Positions 36,606 through 45,364 of a stretch of 59,568 bases of DNA are shown here, piece by piece (position 1 is the stretch's first letter; each line of letters opens with the position of its first letter). This stretch comes from Pyrinomonadaceae bacterium. GTDB lineage: Bacteria > Acidobacteriota > Blastocatellia > Pyrinomonadales > Pyrinomonadaceae. The translations under genes and the position numbers were made by a program. The notes under the pieces were generated by a model. That model was not told the DNA's origin, ran no database searches, and worked only from the letters and a program-made list of their open reading frames with translations. The stretch spans positions 1 to 59,568 of the forward strand of contig JACCUI010000189.1 of assembly GCA_013811945.1 (NCBI GenBank), written 5' to 3'.

Positions 36606-38288
36606 TTGGCAAGCGATATCAAGTTTAGTTCCTCGGCGGAGGCAGTCGAGATTGACCGCCGGAAGAATCCGTGGCCCGCAGTTGAACTTGATCGTCGTAG
36701 CGGCCTGCTAGCCAGTCTGGACTGGACAGTAGTCGGCACTCTGGCGATCTGTGACGTGCTCGGGCTCGGTTTGCGAATAAGCAACCTCGGCGCGATCGGC
36801 TTCGCGGAAGACGAAATGAACAAGCTCGATGCCGTACGCGCCTACGAGCGGGGCGACATCAGCGCGAACGCTGAACATCCGATGATGATGAAGGCGCTCA
36901 TGTTCGCTTCCGTGAAAGCAGCAGGCTCCTGGCGCAACGTGACGGGCCGCGCAGTCAGCGATGAATTTGCATTACGTCTCCCGAATGCCCTTGTGGGAGC
37001 GCTTACCGCCATTCCGCTTTTCTTAGTAGCAGCCGCCTACTTCGATCGGTGGACAGGACTATTTGCGGCCGGGTTTTGGGCCTTTGGAATCACTGCGATC
37101 ACTCTCAATCGCGTCGGCAAAGAAGACACGTTGTTGGTGTTCTTCATGCTATTCGCTTTCTATTTCTATGTGCGGGCGAAACAGATCTCTCCCAGGCACG
37201 AGGCGGCAAAGCGACGCAATTATATTCTCAGCGCGATTGCGTTTGGCTTAATGCTCGCCTCGAAATATTTTCCTCACTACTTCGGGCTCAACGCTCTGTT
37301 TCATCATAACTTTCACGTCCGCAAACGCCAATCAGGTGAACCGAGTGGGAAAACGCCGACCATCTTTTACGTTCTTATACCGGTCGCCTTTCTGCTCGCG
37401 AATCCCGCAGTGTTGCTGCCGCAGGTCTGGGACTATCTAAATGCTTACACGGGCGAGCGCTTGCTGGTCCATACCGGTTATTTCTTCGGCGACCAACTCT
37501 ACAAGAACAACATGTCGAGCACGCCCTTCTGGGGCACGCCCCTGTACTTCTATCTTCTTTTTATGGCCATCAAGATCCCTTTGTTGGTTCTGGCGATCTT
37601 CCTGGTGGGCTTTTTTGTTTCGCTGAAACGTTGGCGGCACCCAGGACATGCATTTGTTGTTTTCATGTTTCTCTTCTGGATAGTGCCCTACTCGTTGATC
37701 GGTGGAAAGTGGTTGCGCTATACGCTCTCACTCATGCCATTTATCTACATGATCGCCGCGGTGGGTGTCATTGCCGTAATCGAGGTTTGGTCGAAGTTCT
37801 GGAAGCCCTCGAAAGAGCTGGCCGCCATTGTTTCCGCGGCCGCCGTTATCGTCTTCATCCTGCTCCCGGGCTGGACGGCCTATGCGCATGGTCCGCACTA
37901 CGCGCTTTATACTAATGCTCTGGGTGCCGGGCAAGCTGGGTATTATTTTCCGCACGATGAGTTTTACGATGATGGTTTGCGCGAGGCGATAAAGTTTGTG
38001 AGCGACGTTGCCCCTCAGCACTCGCTCATCGCCCACGAAACTCCAGCAGTGACCCGATACTACCTGGAAAGGTTCTCCCGACCCGATCTGAACTCGCAAG
38101 TAAGTTCCAGCGCTGATTTCGATCCGGCAATGCTCACTGCTCCAACCTACATCATCGTCCAACGGGGTCGGATATATTTTGAGAATCGGGAGAAGATCGA
38201 CTTCATCCGGGCGAATTTCAAAAAGGTTTACGAAATTAAGGTCAAAGAGGCGACGGCAGCGGAAGTATTTGTTAACGAACCGAAGTAG
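36606..38288 (+). CDS. GT-C (PMT/ArnT-like) glycosyltransferase
   Basis: 560 residues with about 10-11 transmembrane segments. LGLGLRISNLGAIGFAEDEMNKLDAVRAYERGD supplies the acidic motif after TM1 (AEDE) used for donor binding in PMT/ArnT-like enzymes, and AEHPMMMKALMFASVKA fits the next conserved block. Probably transfers a sugar from a polyprenyl-phosphate donor at the outer face of the inner membrane. A TTG start at 36606 with AGGGA 8 bases upstream is the only good choice; the next ATG is in the first conserved motif. Acceptor unknown. Confidence 0.85.
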   Translation: MASDIKFSSSAEAVEIDRRKNPWPAVELDRRSGLLASLDWTVVGTLAICDVLGLGLRISNLGAIGFAEDEMNKLDAVRAYERGDISANAEHPMMMKALMFASVKAAGSWRNVTGRAVSDEFALRLPNALVGALTAIPLFLVAAAYFDRWTGLFAAGFWAFGITAITLNRVGKEDTLLVFFMLFAFYFYVRAKQISPRHEAAKRRNYILSAIAFGLMLASKYFPHYFGLNALFHHNFHVRKRQSGEPSGKTPTIFYVLIPVAFLLANPAVLLPQVWDYLNAYTGERLLVHTGYFFGDQLYKNNMSSTPFWGTPLYFYLLFMAIKIPLLVLAIFLVGFFVSLKRWRHPGHAFVVFMFLFWIVPYSLIGGKWLRYTLSLMPFIYMIAAVGVIAVIEVWSKFWKPSKELAAIVSAAAVIVFILLPGWTAYAHGPHYALYTNALGAGQAGYYFPHDEFYDDGLREAIKFVSDVAPQHSLIAHETPAVTRYYLERFSRPDLNSQVSSSADFDPAMLTAPTYIIVQRGRIYFENREKIDFIRANFKKVYEIKVKEATAAEVFVNEPK

Positions 38289-38319
38289 CGCTGAGTGCCA
38301 CTCTCGCGTGGTCACTCAA

Positions 38320-38520
38320 CAGCGCCGGGGGCGCGGCAGAAGGTAACCAGGCGCAAACGCCGTAGCGGTGCAGCGCCTGGAACGACCTCCGAAAATGGTC
38401 CCAGCCTGAAAGGGTGCTGCCGCCCTTTTCAGGGCTGGTTTGATGTATTGGTCATGATCCAGGGGCGGCGCGCTAGGCGCGCTCGCCCCTGGCTACCCTC
38501 TGCCGCGCCTCCGGCGCTCG
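38320..38520. repeat. B-type nested inverted repeat, complete copy
   Basis: Outer arms 38320-38351 and 38488-38520 pair over about 32 bp with a few mismatches (GCGCCGGxGGCGCGGCAGA.. / ..TCTGCCGCGCCxCCGGCGC). Nested inside are CCTGAAAGGG-N7-CCCTTTTCAGG (about 38405-38434) and CCAGGGGCG-...-CGCCCCTGG (about 38459-38492). Decayed right-arm copies at 30490-30519 and 41595-41640. Confidence 0.8.
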
Positions 38521-38646
38521 TTGAATATTTCGCCGCGTCTTACCGCAGTCAAACGCTAATTGAGACGCCGGAATCTCTTGACCCTGATGAGCTGAGTCGC
38601 TCTCCATACTGGCATCCGACCTTTGACATCAGCTAATCTGCCGATC

Positions 38647-40299
38647 ATGAAACTTAACCGAAGTCTGCTTCTTTTGCCCTGCTTATCCGCACTTTTGCTG
38701 GCTCTCGCATTCCTCTCGCCGACTCCTCTAAGCGGAGCCGCAAACCGAATTCAAATCACAGTTTTAGGGACCACGGATCTTCACGGCAACATCTACCCGG
38801 TTGACTACTACACAAACAAACCCGACAACCGTGGTCTTGCAAAAGTCGGAGCTCTAATAAAACGATTCCGCAAAGAGAATCCCAACACACTGCTGGTGGA
38901 TTCCGGCGATACGATTCAGGGGACGCCGCTCGAGTACTATCACAATAAAAAAAACAACACTCCTCCCGACCCCATGATGCTGTCAATGAACGCCCTCGGA
39001 TACGACGCCCTGGCAGTAGGCAATCATGAATACAACTTCGGGTTGAAGGTGCTCGAGAAAGCCCGCAAAGAGGCTAAGTTTCCCTGGCTCTCGAGTAACA
39101 CGTACAAAAAAGGAACCGACAAGACCCATTACCAGCCGTACCTCGTCAAAGAAGTTTCAGGTGTCCGGGTCGGCATTCTCGGTCTAACGACGCCCGGCGT
39201 TCCGGTCTGGGAGAACATACAAAACTATGCTGGTCTGGAATTTCGTGAACCAGTTAGCGAAGCCAGGAAATGGGTATCGGTCTTACGCGAGAAAGAGCGC
39301 GTGGACGTGGTCGTGATCGCAATCCACATGGGTCTGGAGGAAGACTTGCGCACCGGGGAAATCAATCCCGGGCAAGTGCCCAATGAAAACCGGGCCGTGG
39401 CGATCGCGAAACAGGTGCCCGGCGTTGACGTTATTTTCATGGGCCACACACACCGCGACGTGCCTGCGCTTTCCGTCAACGGCGTGCTGTTGACCCAGGC
39501 CAACCATTGGGGCCGCCATCTGGCACGCGCGGATTTGTATCTGCAAAAGGAAGGTGACCGCTGGCAGGTTTACGCCAAGTCGGCTCGCACGATCCCAGTT
39601 GATGACAAGGTCGAGGCGGATCCGGAGATTCTGAAATTGACCGAACCTTACCACAGCGAGACCGAAGGATGGCTGTCGCGGGTCATCGGCGAATCCGCAG
39701 CGGAGCTCACAGCTCGAGAGGCGCGCTGGCGTGATACCGCCATTCTCGATCTGATCCAGCGGGTGCAGTTGGAAGCAGGAAAAGCGGACGCTTCAATGGT
39801 AGCGAGTTTCAATGCTGACGCCCGCATCAATAAAGGGCCGATTACGGTGCGGGACATCGCCGGACTTTACGTCTACGAGAATACGCTTGTTGTTCTGGAG
39901 GTTACCGGACAGCAACTGAAAGAAGCGCTTGAACACTCAGCGAAGTACTTCCGTTCCTATGAACCAGGAAAGACCGCTGCTGACTTAGTCGACCAAAGAA
40001 TCCCAACTTACAACTTTGATATAGCCGAGGGCGTCACTTACATTCTCGACATCACCAAGCCATTGGGCCAACGAATTCAAGACCTTAGCTTTCGCGGCAA
40101 GCCTCTGGATCCCAATCAGAAACTGAAGCTGGCTACCAATAACTATCGAGTCAACGGCGGCGGCGGTTACACGATGTACAAGAACGCTCCCGTGGTTTAT
40201 CGATCGAGTGAAGAGATACGTGAGTTGATCATTGACTGGGTTGAACGTCACAAGACGATTCCCACCGAGCCCACCAACAACTGGAGAATCGCACCTTAA
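38647..40299 (+). CDS. Secreted bifunctional metallophosphatase/5'-nucleotidase
   Basis: 550 residues. Signal peptide, N-terminal metallophosphoesterase domain (about 32-300) with TTDLHGNIYP, DSGDTIQGTPL, GNHEYNFG and GHTHRDVPAL metal ligands, and C-terminal nucleotidase domain (about 340-525) with SFNADARINKGPITVRDIAGLYVYENTLVVLEVTG and a GGGGYTMYKNAP substrate loop. Periplasmic hydrolysis of nucleotides or cyclic nucleotides. The ATG at 38647 is chosen over 38623, which would put 8 non-signal residues first. It is the intact relative of the pseudogene at 1981-3562. Confidence 0.93.
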   Translation: MKLNRSLLLLPCLSALLLALAFLSPTPLSGAANRIQITVLGTTDLHGNIYPVDYYTNKPDNRGLAKVGALIKRFRKENPNTLLVDSGDTIQGTPLEYYHNKKNNTPPDPMMLSMNALGYDALAVGNHEYNFGLKVLEKARKEAKFPWLSSNTYKKGTDKTHYQPYLVKEVSGVRVGILGLTTPGVPVWENIQNYAGLEFREPVSEARKWVSVLREKERVDVVVIAIHMGLEEDLRTGEINPGQVPNENRAVAIAKQVPGVDVIFMGHTHRDVPALSVNGVLLTQANHWGRHLARADLYLQKEGDRWQVYAKSARTIPVDDKVEADPEILKLTEPYHSETEGWLSRVIGESAAELTAREARWRDTAILDLIQRVQLEAGKADASMVASFNADARINKGPITVRDIAGLYVYENTLVVLEVTGQQLKEALEHSAKYFRSYEPGKTAADLVDQRIPTYNFDIAEGVTYILDITKPLGQRIQDLSFRGKPLDPNQKLKLATNNYRVNGGGGYTMYKNAPVVYRSSEEIRELIIDWVERHKTIPTEPTNNWRIAP

Positions 40300-40305
40300 A
40301 AAAGA

Positions 40306-40420
40306 ATTGGCCGCGGATTACGCGGATGATGCGGATCAGAACTCAATACAAAATCAGATCGGTTAATTAGTTATCCGCTCTTTTTCAGATCCGCGTTATC
40401 CGCGTAAATCCGCGGCCAAT
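40306..40420. repeat. Word-type imperfect palindrome A7 (CCGCGGATTACGCGGAT type)
   Basis: Arms 40306-40337 and 40388-40420 pair almost throughout (ATTGGCCGCGGATTACGCGG.. against its complement). Starts six bases after the nucleotidase stop. Confidence 0.9.
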
Positions 40421-40446
40421 GCTTTCTTCTTCGTGAAGAAAACCAA

Positions 40447-40478
40447 AACGGCAACCGGAGGGGTTCTCGGTTGCCGTT
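40447..40478 (-). terminator. Intrinsic terminator of the secreted-protein gene
   Basis: AACGGCAACCG (40447-40457) and CGGTTGCCGTT (40468-40478) form a perfect 11-bp stem with 10-base loop. On the minus strand it is followed by TTTGGTTTTC, so it terminates transcription coming from 41032. A second stem, GTCAGGgGAGGGCGAG..CTCGCCTCCTGAC, lies just before it (about 40491-40542). Confidence 0.7.
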
Positions 40479-40558
40479 CTGGCTACTACAGTCAGGGGAG
40501 GGCGAGTTCTGGTAGTGGAGTTCTCGCCTCCTGACCCTCGGGGGAGTTCAATCGGACT

Positions 40559-41032
40559 TCAGCGAATCATGGCTACGATCTCGACCGCTTCATAGCTGCT
40601 CCGGGCAAGCTCGCTTTTCGAAGAAATCGCTGCGAGTTGACCTTCGATGGCCCGCTCTTCACTAGACTTAGCCAACTGCCGACCGGTTCGTTCGCCGGTC
40701 GTCCAGACCTCGGAGAGGAAGTAGCGTTGACCGTAGCGATGAAATACCAGTTTCGCCTGCTTGGGGACGATGCGTGCCTCGATCGACTGGGCCAATCGGA
40801 TCGCTCTGTCATTCGAGTCCTGGCTGCTGATCAGCAGTGCGTCACTATTTGTTGTGAACGCTCGCACCGAGTACTCACCGGCCTTTAGCGACTTGCCACC
40901 AACGGCGAAATCGAACGGTATATCGGCAACCACTGAGCTGGATTGAGCGTGGGCAGAAACTAACGCCGCCATCAACGCTACCCCGGCTATGAGCATTAAC
41001 ATCGTGAGACCTTTTAGAATTTGCTTTTGCAT
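40559..41032 (-). CDS. Secreted protein, Acidobacteria-type, putative sigma-54 target
   Basis: 157 residues. Signal peptide (ILKGLTMLMLIAGVALMAALVSAHA), then VVADIPFDFAVGGKSLKAGEYSVRAF, a motif I associate with small exported proteins in Acidobacteria. The remainder is beta-rich with a helical C-terminus. Function unknown. AGGAGG lies 4 bases before the ATG at 41032. A sigma-54-like promoter (41169-41184) reads into it; a strong terminator follows it, so it is a single-gene unit. Confidence 0.85.
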   Translation of the reverse strand: MQKQILKGLTMLMLIAGVALMAALVSAHAQSSSVVADIPFDFAVGGKSLKAGEYSVRAFTTNSDALLISSQDSNDRAIRLAQSIEARIVPKQAKLVFHRYGQRYFLSEVWTTGERTGRQLAKSSEERAIEGQLAAISSKSELARSSYEAVEIVAMIR

Positions 41033-41168
41033 ACTTCCTCCTCGTGCCTTTCCTGGCGATGGTCGAAAGCGGCTCGACCTCAATCTATGTAGTAAGTGGG
41101 CGATCGTTTGATCAACTTCTTACCGGTGGCGGCTCAACCTCTTTTATCTCGGGAGCCGTGCTCTCTAT

Positions 41169-41184
41169 AGCTACTCACGTGCCA
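41169..41184 (-). promoter_or_regulatory. Sigma-54 (-24/-12) promoter-like site
   Basis: Minus-strand TGGCACGTGAGTAGCT matches TGGCACG-N4-TTGCW with one mismatch (A for the second T of the -12 element) and correct spacing of GG and GC. Predicted start near 41157, about 125 bases before the secreted-protein gene. Its proximity to a sigma-54 activator gene raises the odds. Confidence 0.55.
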
Positions 41185-41305
41185 CGCAAATTGGCGATTT
41201 GTGATTCAGAAGAGCGGGTGCAGTAAACCGCTGCCCCAGCGATAGTTAAGCGCGGTCGATCGAAAGTTCTTATTTTCAGTTAGGACTCTCTCAACACACA
41301 GGAAC

Positions 41306-41342
41306 CTATCTCATCGGATAGCGCACGTATCTGTTCGGATAG
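41306..41342. promoter_or_regulatory. Two tandem 16-bp dyads, candidate enhancer (UAS)
   Basis: CTATCTCATCGGATAG at 41306-41321 and GTATCTGTTCGGATAG at 41327-41342 are dyads with 5-bp arms and a 6-base centre (GATAG at both right ends), exactly 21 bp apart, that is two helical turns. They lie about 120-170 bases upstream of the sigma-54-like promoter, the usual place for activator binding. Confidence 0.5.
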
Positions 41343-41594
41343 AGTTGGGCTGGAAAGGGCGGGGTAAAACACGCCCTGCTCAAATTCGCAGGTCAGGAAG
41401 GGTGGTTTACCCCCGGCCGACTCCATCGCCGGGCAAGCGCGGTAAAGGCGGGGTCCCCGGCAGGGCAGCCCCGCTGGGGTGCCAGTCGACCTTCCTTATA
41501 GACCTGCGAGGCATTCCAACTTGAGAGTTTGCATCAAGCATGCGGATCATTTCCCGCATGCTGGTGCAGGCGATGCCCGCCTACGGCGTTTGGG

Positions 41595-41640
41595 CCTGGT
41601 TACCTCTTGCCGCGCCTAGGGGGTTATTCAGCGCTTGTTG
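41595..41640 (+). repeat. B-type element, decayed right-arm copy
   Basis: CCTGGTTACCTCTTGCCGCG, then CCTAGGGGGTTATTCAGCGC, aligns with 38488-38524 with scattered differences and a short insertion. The matching left arm is not evident here. Confidence 0.55.
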
Positions 41641-41699
41641 TTGCCCGCGACATATTTAGGCGCGTACACTTGCTACATGCCCCCGGAACATCTCTGAAC

Positions 41700-43574
41700 A
41701 TGAACCCACGACTCGCAGCTATCGCCGGAAGACTCAAAGGAGCCGTTTTCCCTATCACCGAAGCTCCGGTCGTTATTGGTCGGGAAACCGCGGCTAACCT
41801 CTGCATCGCAGACCCGTCCGTGTCACGACGTCATTCTCAGATCGAGAAAGCGGGTGGGCAGTTTGTGATAGCCGACCTTGAGAGTCTCAACGGCACGTTT
41901 ATCAATGACGTTCCCGTGAAGCGACGCCCACTTGCGCACGGAGATCGCGTTCGCATCGGCGACTCGCAGTTTCTCTTTCTGCTTCATGACGGTGAAGCGT
42001 CCCCGGCATCCAAATCGAGTGAGGTCCAGTTTGACGACCGTCAACTCAGCGGTTCAACCATCCAGGTCAAATTCAATGATGCGGTTTACTTAATGGCCCG
42101 GGACTTGAGCGCGCTGATGAAGGTCAGCACCACTGTCAACGCCATACGTGGCCTCGGAGAGTTGCAGAAGACTTTGCTCGAACTCCTCTTCGAAGTCGTA
42201 CCTGCCGAGCGCGGCGCCATTCTGCTAAGTCATGGCAACGGGTTGGAGGACGCTGCCGTGTTTGGTTTGGATCGGGCTCGCGGGCCTGATGAGGCAATCA
42301 AAGTTAGCCGCACGATCGCTCAAAAAGTGCTGCGGGAGAAGACCTCGCTTTTAATCAGCGATGCTCTGATGAATCAGGGCTTTGGCTCTGACAGTCTCAA
42401 CCCATCTCGTCCCAGCTCGCTCATGTGCGTGCCGCTTATCATGCTCGAGCGCCCGCTGGGCGTTATCTACCTCGACACGAATGCGGCGGACGTTCATTTC
42501 GACCAGGATCACCTGCAACTGGTCTCGGCTATCGCGGCCATCACAGCAGTTGCAATTGAAAACGCGCGCCACATCGAATGGCTTCAAAGTGAAAACGAAC
42601 GACTGCTGGCCGACGTCAATATCGAGCACAACATGGTTGGTGAAAGCCCGTCCATGAAACAGGTTTACCAGTTCATCTCGAAGGTTGCGCCTACGGATTC
42701 GACGGTGCTGATCTCAGGTGAAAGCGGAACTGGAAAAGAACTGGCGGCACGAGCTATTCATCTGAACAGCCAGCGCGCGGGGCTGCCGTTCATGGCTGTT
42801 AACTGTGCGGCGCTGGCGGAAACTCTGCTCGAGAGCGAACTCTTTGGCCACGAGAAAGGTGCGTTCACCGGCGCCACGGCCATGAAAAAGGGTCGCTTGG
42901 AAGTTGCGGACGGTGGCACGGTGTTTCTCGACGAGATTGGCGAACTCTCACCGGTGCTTCAGGTAAAGCTCCTGCGCGTGCTGCAGGAACGTGAATTCGA
43001 ACGTGTTGGCGGTACCCGGACGATCAAGGTGAACATCCGACTGGTAGCGGCCACAAACAAAGATCTGGAACAAGCCATCGCCGCCGGGACTTTTCGCCAG
43101 GATCTCTTCTACCGTCTCAATGTGGTGGAACTGGCAATGCCGCCCCTAAGACAGCGGCCGGAGGATATCTCGCTATTGGCAAACTATTTCGCTTCGAAGC
43201 ACGGCGAAAAATGTAACCGCAAAATTTTGGGGGTATCTCCTGAAGCGCAAGCTCGTCTGCTCAGTTACGAATGGCCCGGCAATGTTCGCGAGTTGGAAAA
43301 CGCAATTGAGCGCGCGGTGGTATTGGGTGCAACTGACCATATCCTCCCGGAAGACCTGCCCGAAGCCACTTTGGAAAGCGGGGCTGCGGCAACCACCGCC
43401 TCGGCGCCCAGATATCATGAGGCTGTTACCCAGACAAAGAAACAGATCATTCTGAGTGCCATGGACCAGGCCAAAGGTAGCTACACCGAAGCCGCCAGAC
43501 TTCTGGGTGTTCATCCCAACTATCTGCATCGATTGATCCGGAACTTGAACTTGCGCGAGCAGGTGAAGCAGTAG
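41700..43574 (+). CDS. Sigma-54-dependent activator: FHA-GAF-AAA+-Fis HTH
   Basis: 624 residues. FHA domain (1-100: [36 protein letters not shown]), GAF domain (about 130-305), AAA+ domain (about 315-545) with Walker A GESGTGKE, sigma-54-contacting GAFTGA, Walker [10 protein letters not shown], and a C-terminal Fis-type HTH ([21 protein letters not shown]). FHA implies control by phosphothreonine signalling rather than a receiver domain. The ATG at 41700 precedes the FHA; the 57-residue upstream extension is repeat-derived. Divergent from its likely target at 40559. Confidence 0.94.
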   Translation: MNPRLAAIAGRLKGAVFPITEAPVVIGRETAANLCIADPSVSRRHSQIEKAGGQFVIADLESLNGTFINDVPVKRRPLAHGDRVRIGDSQFLFLLHDGEASPASKSSEVQFDDRQLSGSTIQVKFNDAVYLMARDLSALMKVSTTVNAIRGLGELQKTLLELLFEVVPAERGAILLSHGNGLEDAAVFGLDRARGPDEAIKVSRTIAQKVLREKTSLLISDALMNQGFGSDSLNPSRPSSLMCVPLIMLERPLGVIYLDTNAADVHFDQDHLQLVSAIAAITAVAIENARHIEWLQSENERLLADVNIEHNMVGESPSMKQVYQFISKVAPTDSTVLISGESGTGKELAARAIHLNSQRAGLPFMAVNCAALAETLLESELFGHEKGAFTGATAMKKGRLEVADGGTVFLDEIGELSPVLQVKLLRVLQEREFERVGGTRTIKVNIRLVAATNKDLEQAIAAGTFRQDLFYRLNVVELAMPPLRQRPEDISLLANYFASKHGEKCNRKILGVSPEAQARLLSYEWPGNVRELENAIERAVVLGATDHILPEDLPEATLESGAAATTASAPRYHEAVTQTKKQIILSAMDQAKGSYTEAARLLGVHPNYLHRLIRNLNLREQVKQ

Positions 43575-43575
43575 A

Positions 43576-43633
43576 ATCCGCAGATTTAGAGTCAGGCTTG
43601 AGCCTAACTTCTAAATCTGTGTAATCTGCGGAT
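43576..43633. repeat. Word-type imperfect palindrome A8 (ATCCGCAGATT type)
   Basis: Arms 43576-43592 (ATCCGCAGATTTAGAGT) and 43607-43633 (..TAAATCTGTGTAATCTGCGGAT). A third word, CTGCGGAATCTGCGGATCAGG, follows. Shares vocabulary with A6 and A12. Confidence 0.75.
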
Positions 43634-43788
43634 AAGGACTGCGGAATCTGCGGATCAGGCTTCTCGCCTTTTGCCTTTAACTTTTCCGTTGATTATGATG
43701 CTACGTGTTCAAGTACAAAATAATTATCCCGGAACGATTCCGAGTGAGGTGCGAGCCGACCATCGGGGCTCTAGCGCCAGAGGTGAAG

Positions 43789-44970
43789 ATGAGTCAAAGT
43801 CGACCAGCAGTTGAGCAGATATCCGGGGTTCCTCTGACCACGCTCTCGGAAGACGAACAGATGTTTCGCGCCAGTGTGCGCGAGTTTGCCGAAGGCGAGC
43901 TGCGTCCGCGCGTCGCAGAGATGGATGAGCACGCGAAATTCGATCCCAATCTGATCCGGCAATGTTTCGATCTCGGGTTGATGGGCATTGAAACGCCGGA
44001 AGAGTTTGGTGGTGCCGGAGCTTCTTTCTTCACCGCCATCCTGGCAGTCGAAGAGCTTTCGAGAGTTGATGCCTCCGTGGGAGTTTTTGTTGACGTCCAG
44101 AACACGCTGGTCAATAACGCTTTAATTCGCTGGGGCAATGCCGATCAAAAGAAGAAGTATCTACCGCTGCTGGCGCGTGAACGCGTGGGAGCCTATGCGT
44201 TGAGCGAGGCCGGCTCAGGTTCAGATGCTTTTGCGATGCAAACTCGCGCCGTGGACAAAGGTGACCACTACCTGATCAATGGACAGAAGCTCTGGATCAC
44301 AAACGGGAGCGAGGCCGACATCTTTGTTCTGTTCGCCAACGTCAATCCGGAAGCCGGATATCGAGGGATCACGGCATTCATCGTCGAGAAGGGCTTCGAT
44401 GGTTTTTCAGTGGGCAAAAAAGAAAACAAGTTGGGAATTCGCGCCTCGTCAACTAACGAACTGATTCTGGAAGATTGCCGGGTGCCCAATGAGAACGTAA
44501 TTGGTGAACTGGGGAAAGGCTACAAAGTTTCCATTGAAACTTTAAACGAAGGCCGCATAGGAATCGGCGCCCAAATGATAGGTATTGCGCGCGGCGCGCT
44601 GGAGGCAGCCCTCGCTTACACGAGCGAGAGGCAGCAATTTGGAAAGCCGATTAATCAATTTCAAGGCGTTCAGTTTCAACTGGCCGAAATGGCCACCGAA
44701 CTGGAGGCCGCGCGTTTGATGGTCTATAACGCGGCGCGGATGAAGGATGCGGGAATAAATTTCGTTAAGGAAGCTGCGATGGCCAAGCTCTATTCCTCGC
44801 GCGCGGCGGAGAAAATTAGTTCACTGGCCATCGAGTTGTATGGCGGATACGGCTTTGTGAAGGATTATCCGGTGGAGAAGTTCTGGCGGGACTCCAAGAT
44901 TGGCGCGATTTACGAAGGTACTTCCAACATGCAGTTGCAGACGATCGCAAAGCTGTTAATTGGGAAGTAA
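43789..44970 (+). CDS. Acyl-CoA dehydrogenase (short/branched-chain type)
   Basis: 393 residues, normal length. LTTLSEDEQMFRASVREFAE begins the N-terminal helical domain; YALSEAGSGSDAFAMQTRA binds FAD/substrate; WITNGSEADIFVLFA, and the catalytic Glu in AIYEGTSNMQLQTIAK. Introduces a trans-2,3 double bond into acyl-CoA with FAD. It is next to the fused E1 gene, so a role in branched-chain amino-acid oxidation is a fair inference. The ATG at 43789 follows GAGGTGAAG; the longer frame adds 28 residues. Confidence 0.92.
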   Translation: MSQSRPAVEQISGVPLTTLSEDEQMFRASVREFAEGELRPRVAEMDEHAKFDPNLIRQCFDLGLMGIETPEEFGGAGASFFTAILAVEELSRVDASVGVFVDVQNTLVNNALIRWGNADQKKKYLPLLARERVGAYALSEAGSGSDAFAMQTRAVDKGDHYLINGQKLWITNGSEADIFVLFANVNPEAGYRGITAFIVEKGFDGFSVGKKENKLGIRASSTNELILEDCRVPNENVIGELGKGYKVSIETLNEGRIGIGAQMIGIARGALEAALAYTSERQQFGKPINQFQGVQFQLAEMATELEAARLMVYNAARMKDAGINFVKEAAMAKLYSSRAAEKISSLAIELYGGYGFVKDYPVEKFWRDSKIGAIYEGTSNMQLQTIAKLLIGK

Positions 44971-45017
44971 GGAGCCATAAACGGGGATTTGGTCTTTCTG
45001 ACTACTGGCCACTTATT

Positions 45018-45341
45018 ATGTCGTCCTCGAGAATCGAAATCTTCAAACAGATCCTGGAAATTGATCCCAGCAATGCCAATGTGCTTTTCGGTCTGGCAAA
45101 AGAATACGAGAAGGCCGGCCTCAACGAGGACCTGATTGAGGCGCTGACCCGCTATCTTGCCAGCACCGATGATGAAGGCAACGCCTACGGAATGCTGGCA
45201 TCAGCATACGATAAGTCCGGAGATCGACTAAAGGCTCGGGAAATTTACCAGCGAGGTATCGAAGCAGCCCTCGCCCACGGTCATCCTTCGATGGCCGAGG
45301 AATATCGACAAACATTAGCAAGTGATTATGAGTCGGAGTGA
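45018..45341 (+). CDS. Small TPR protein
   Basis: 107 residues with about two to three tetratricopeptide units (FKQILEIDPSNANVLFGLAKEYEKAGLNEDLIEALTRYL, AYGMLASAYDKSGDRLKAREIYQRGIEAAL). Sits between acyl-CoA dehydrogenase and the fused E1 (gaps of 47 and 23 bases), so it is probably in one operon. Its role may be assembly or scaffolding; unknown. Confidence 0.8.
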   Translation: MSSSRIEIFKQILEIDPSNANVLFGLAKEYEKAGLNEDLIEALTRYLASTDDEGNAYGMLASAYDKSGDRLKAREIYQRGIEAALAHGHPSMAEEYRQTLASDYESE

Positions 45342-45364
45342 ATAGTAGCCACACGAAGTGAAGT

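Larger units (their letters stand above)
41185..41699. other. Intergenic control region of the sigma-54 locus
   Basis: No gene-like frame. Besides the dyads it holds a GC-rich B-type vestige (CCTGGTTACCTCTTGCCGCGCC.. at 41595-41640) and small palindromes near 41402-41500. A frame open from 41529 into the activator gene is repeat sequence. Confidence 0.5.

Noticed and set aside
41529-41699. Extension of the sigma-54 activator to an upstream ATG
   Set aside because: The extra 57 residues are encoded by B-type repeat sequence and are Cys/Pro/Arg-rich; the FHA domain starts right after the ATG at 41700.
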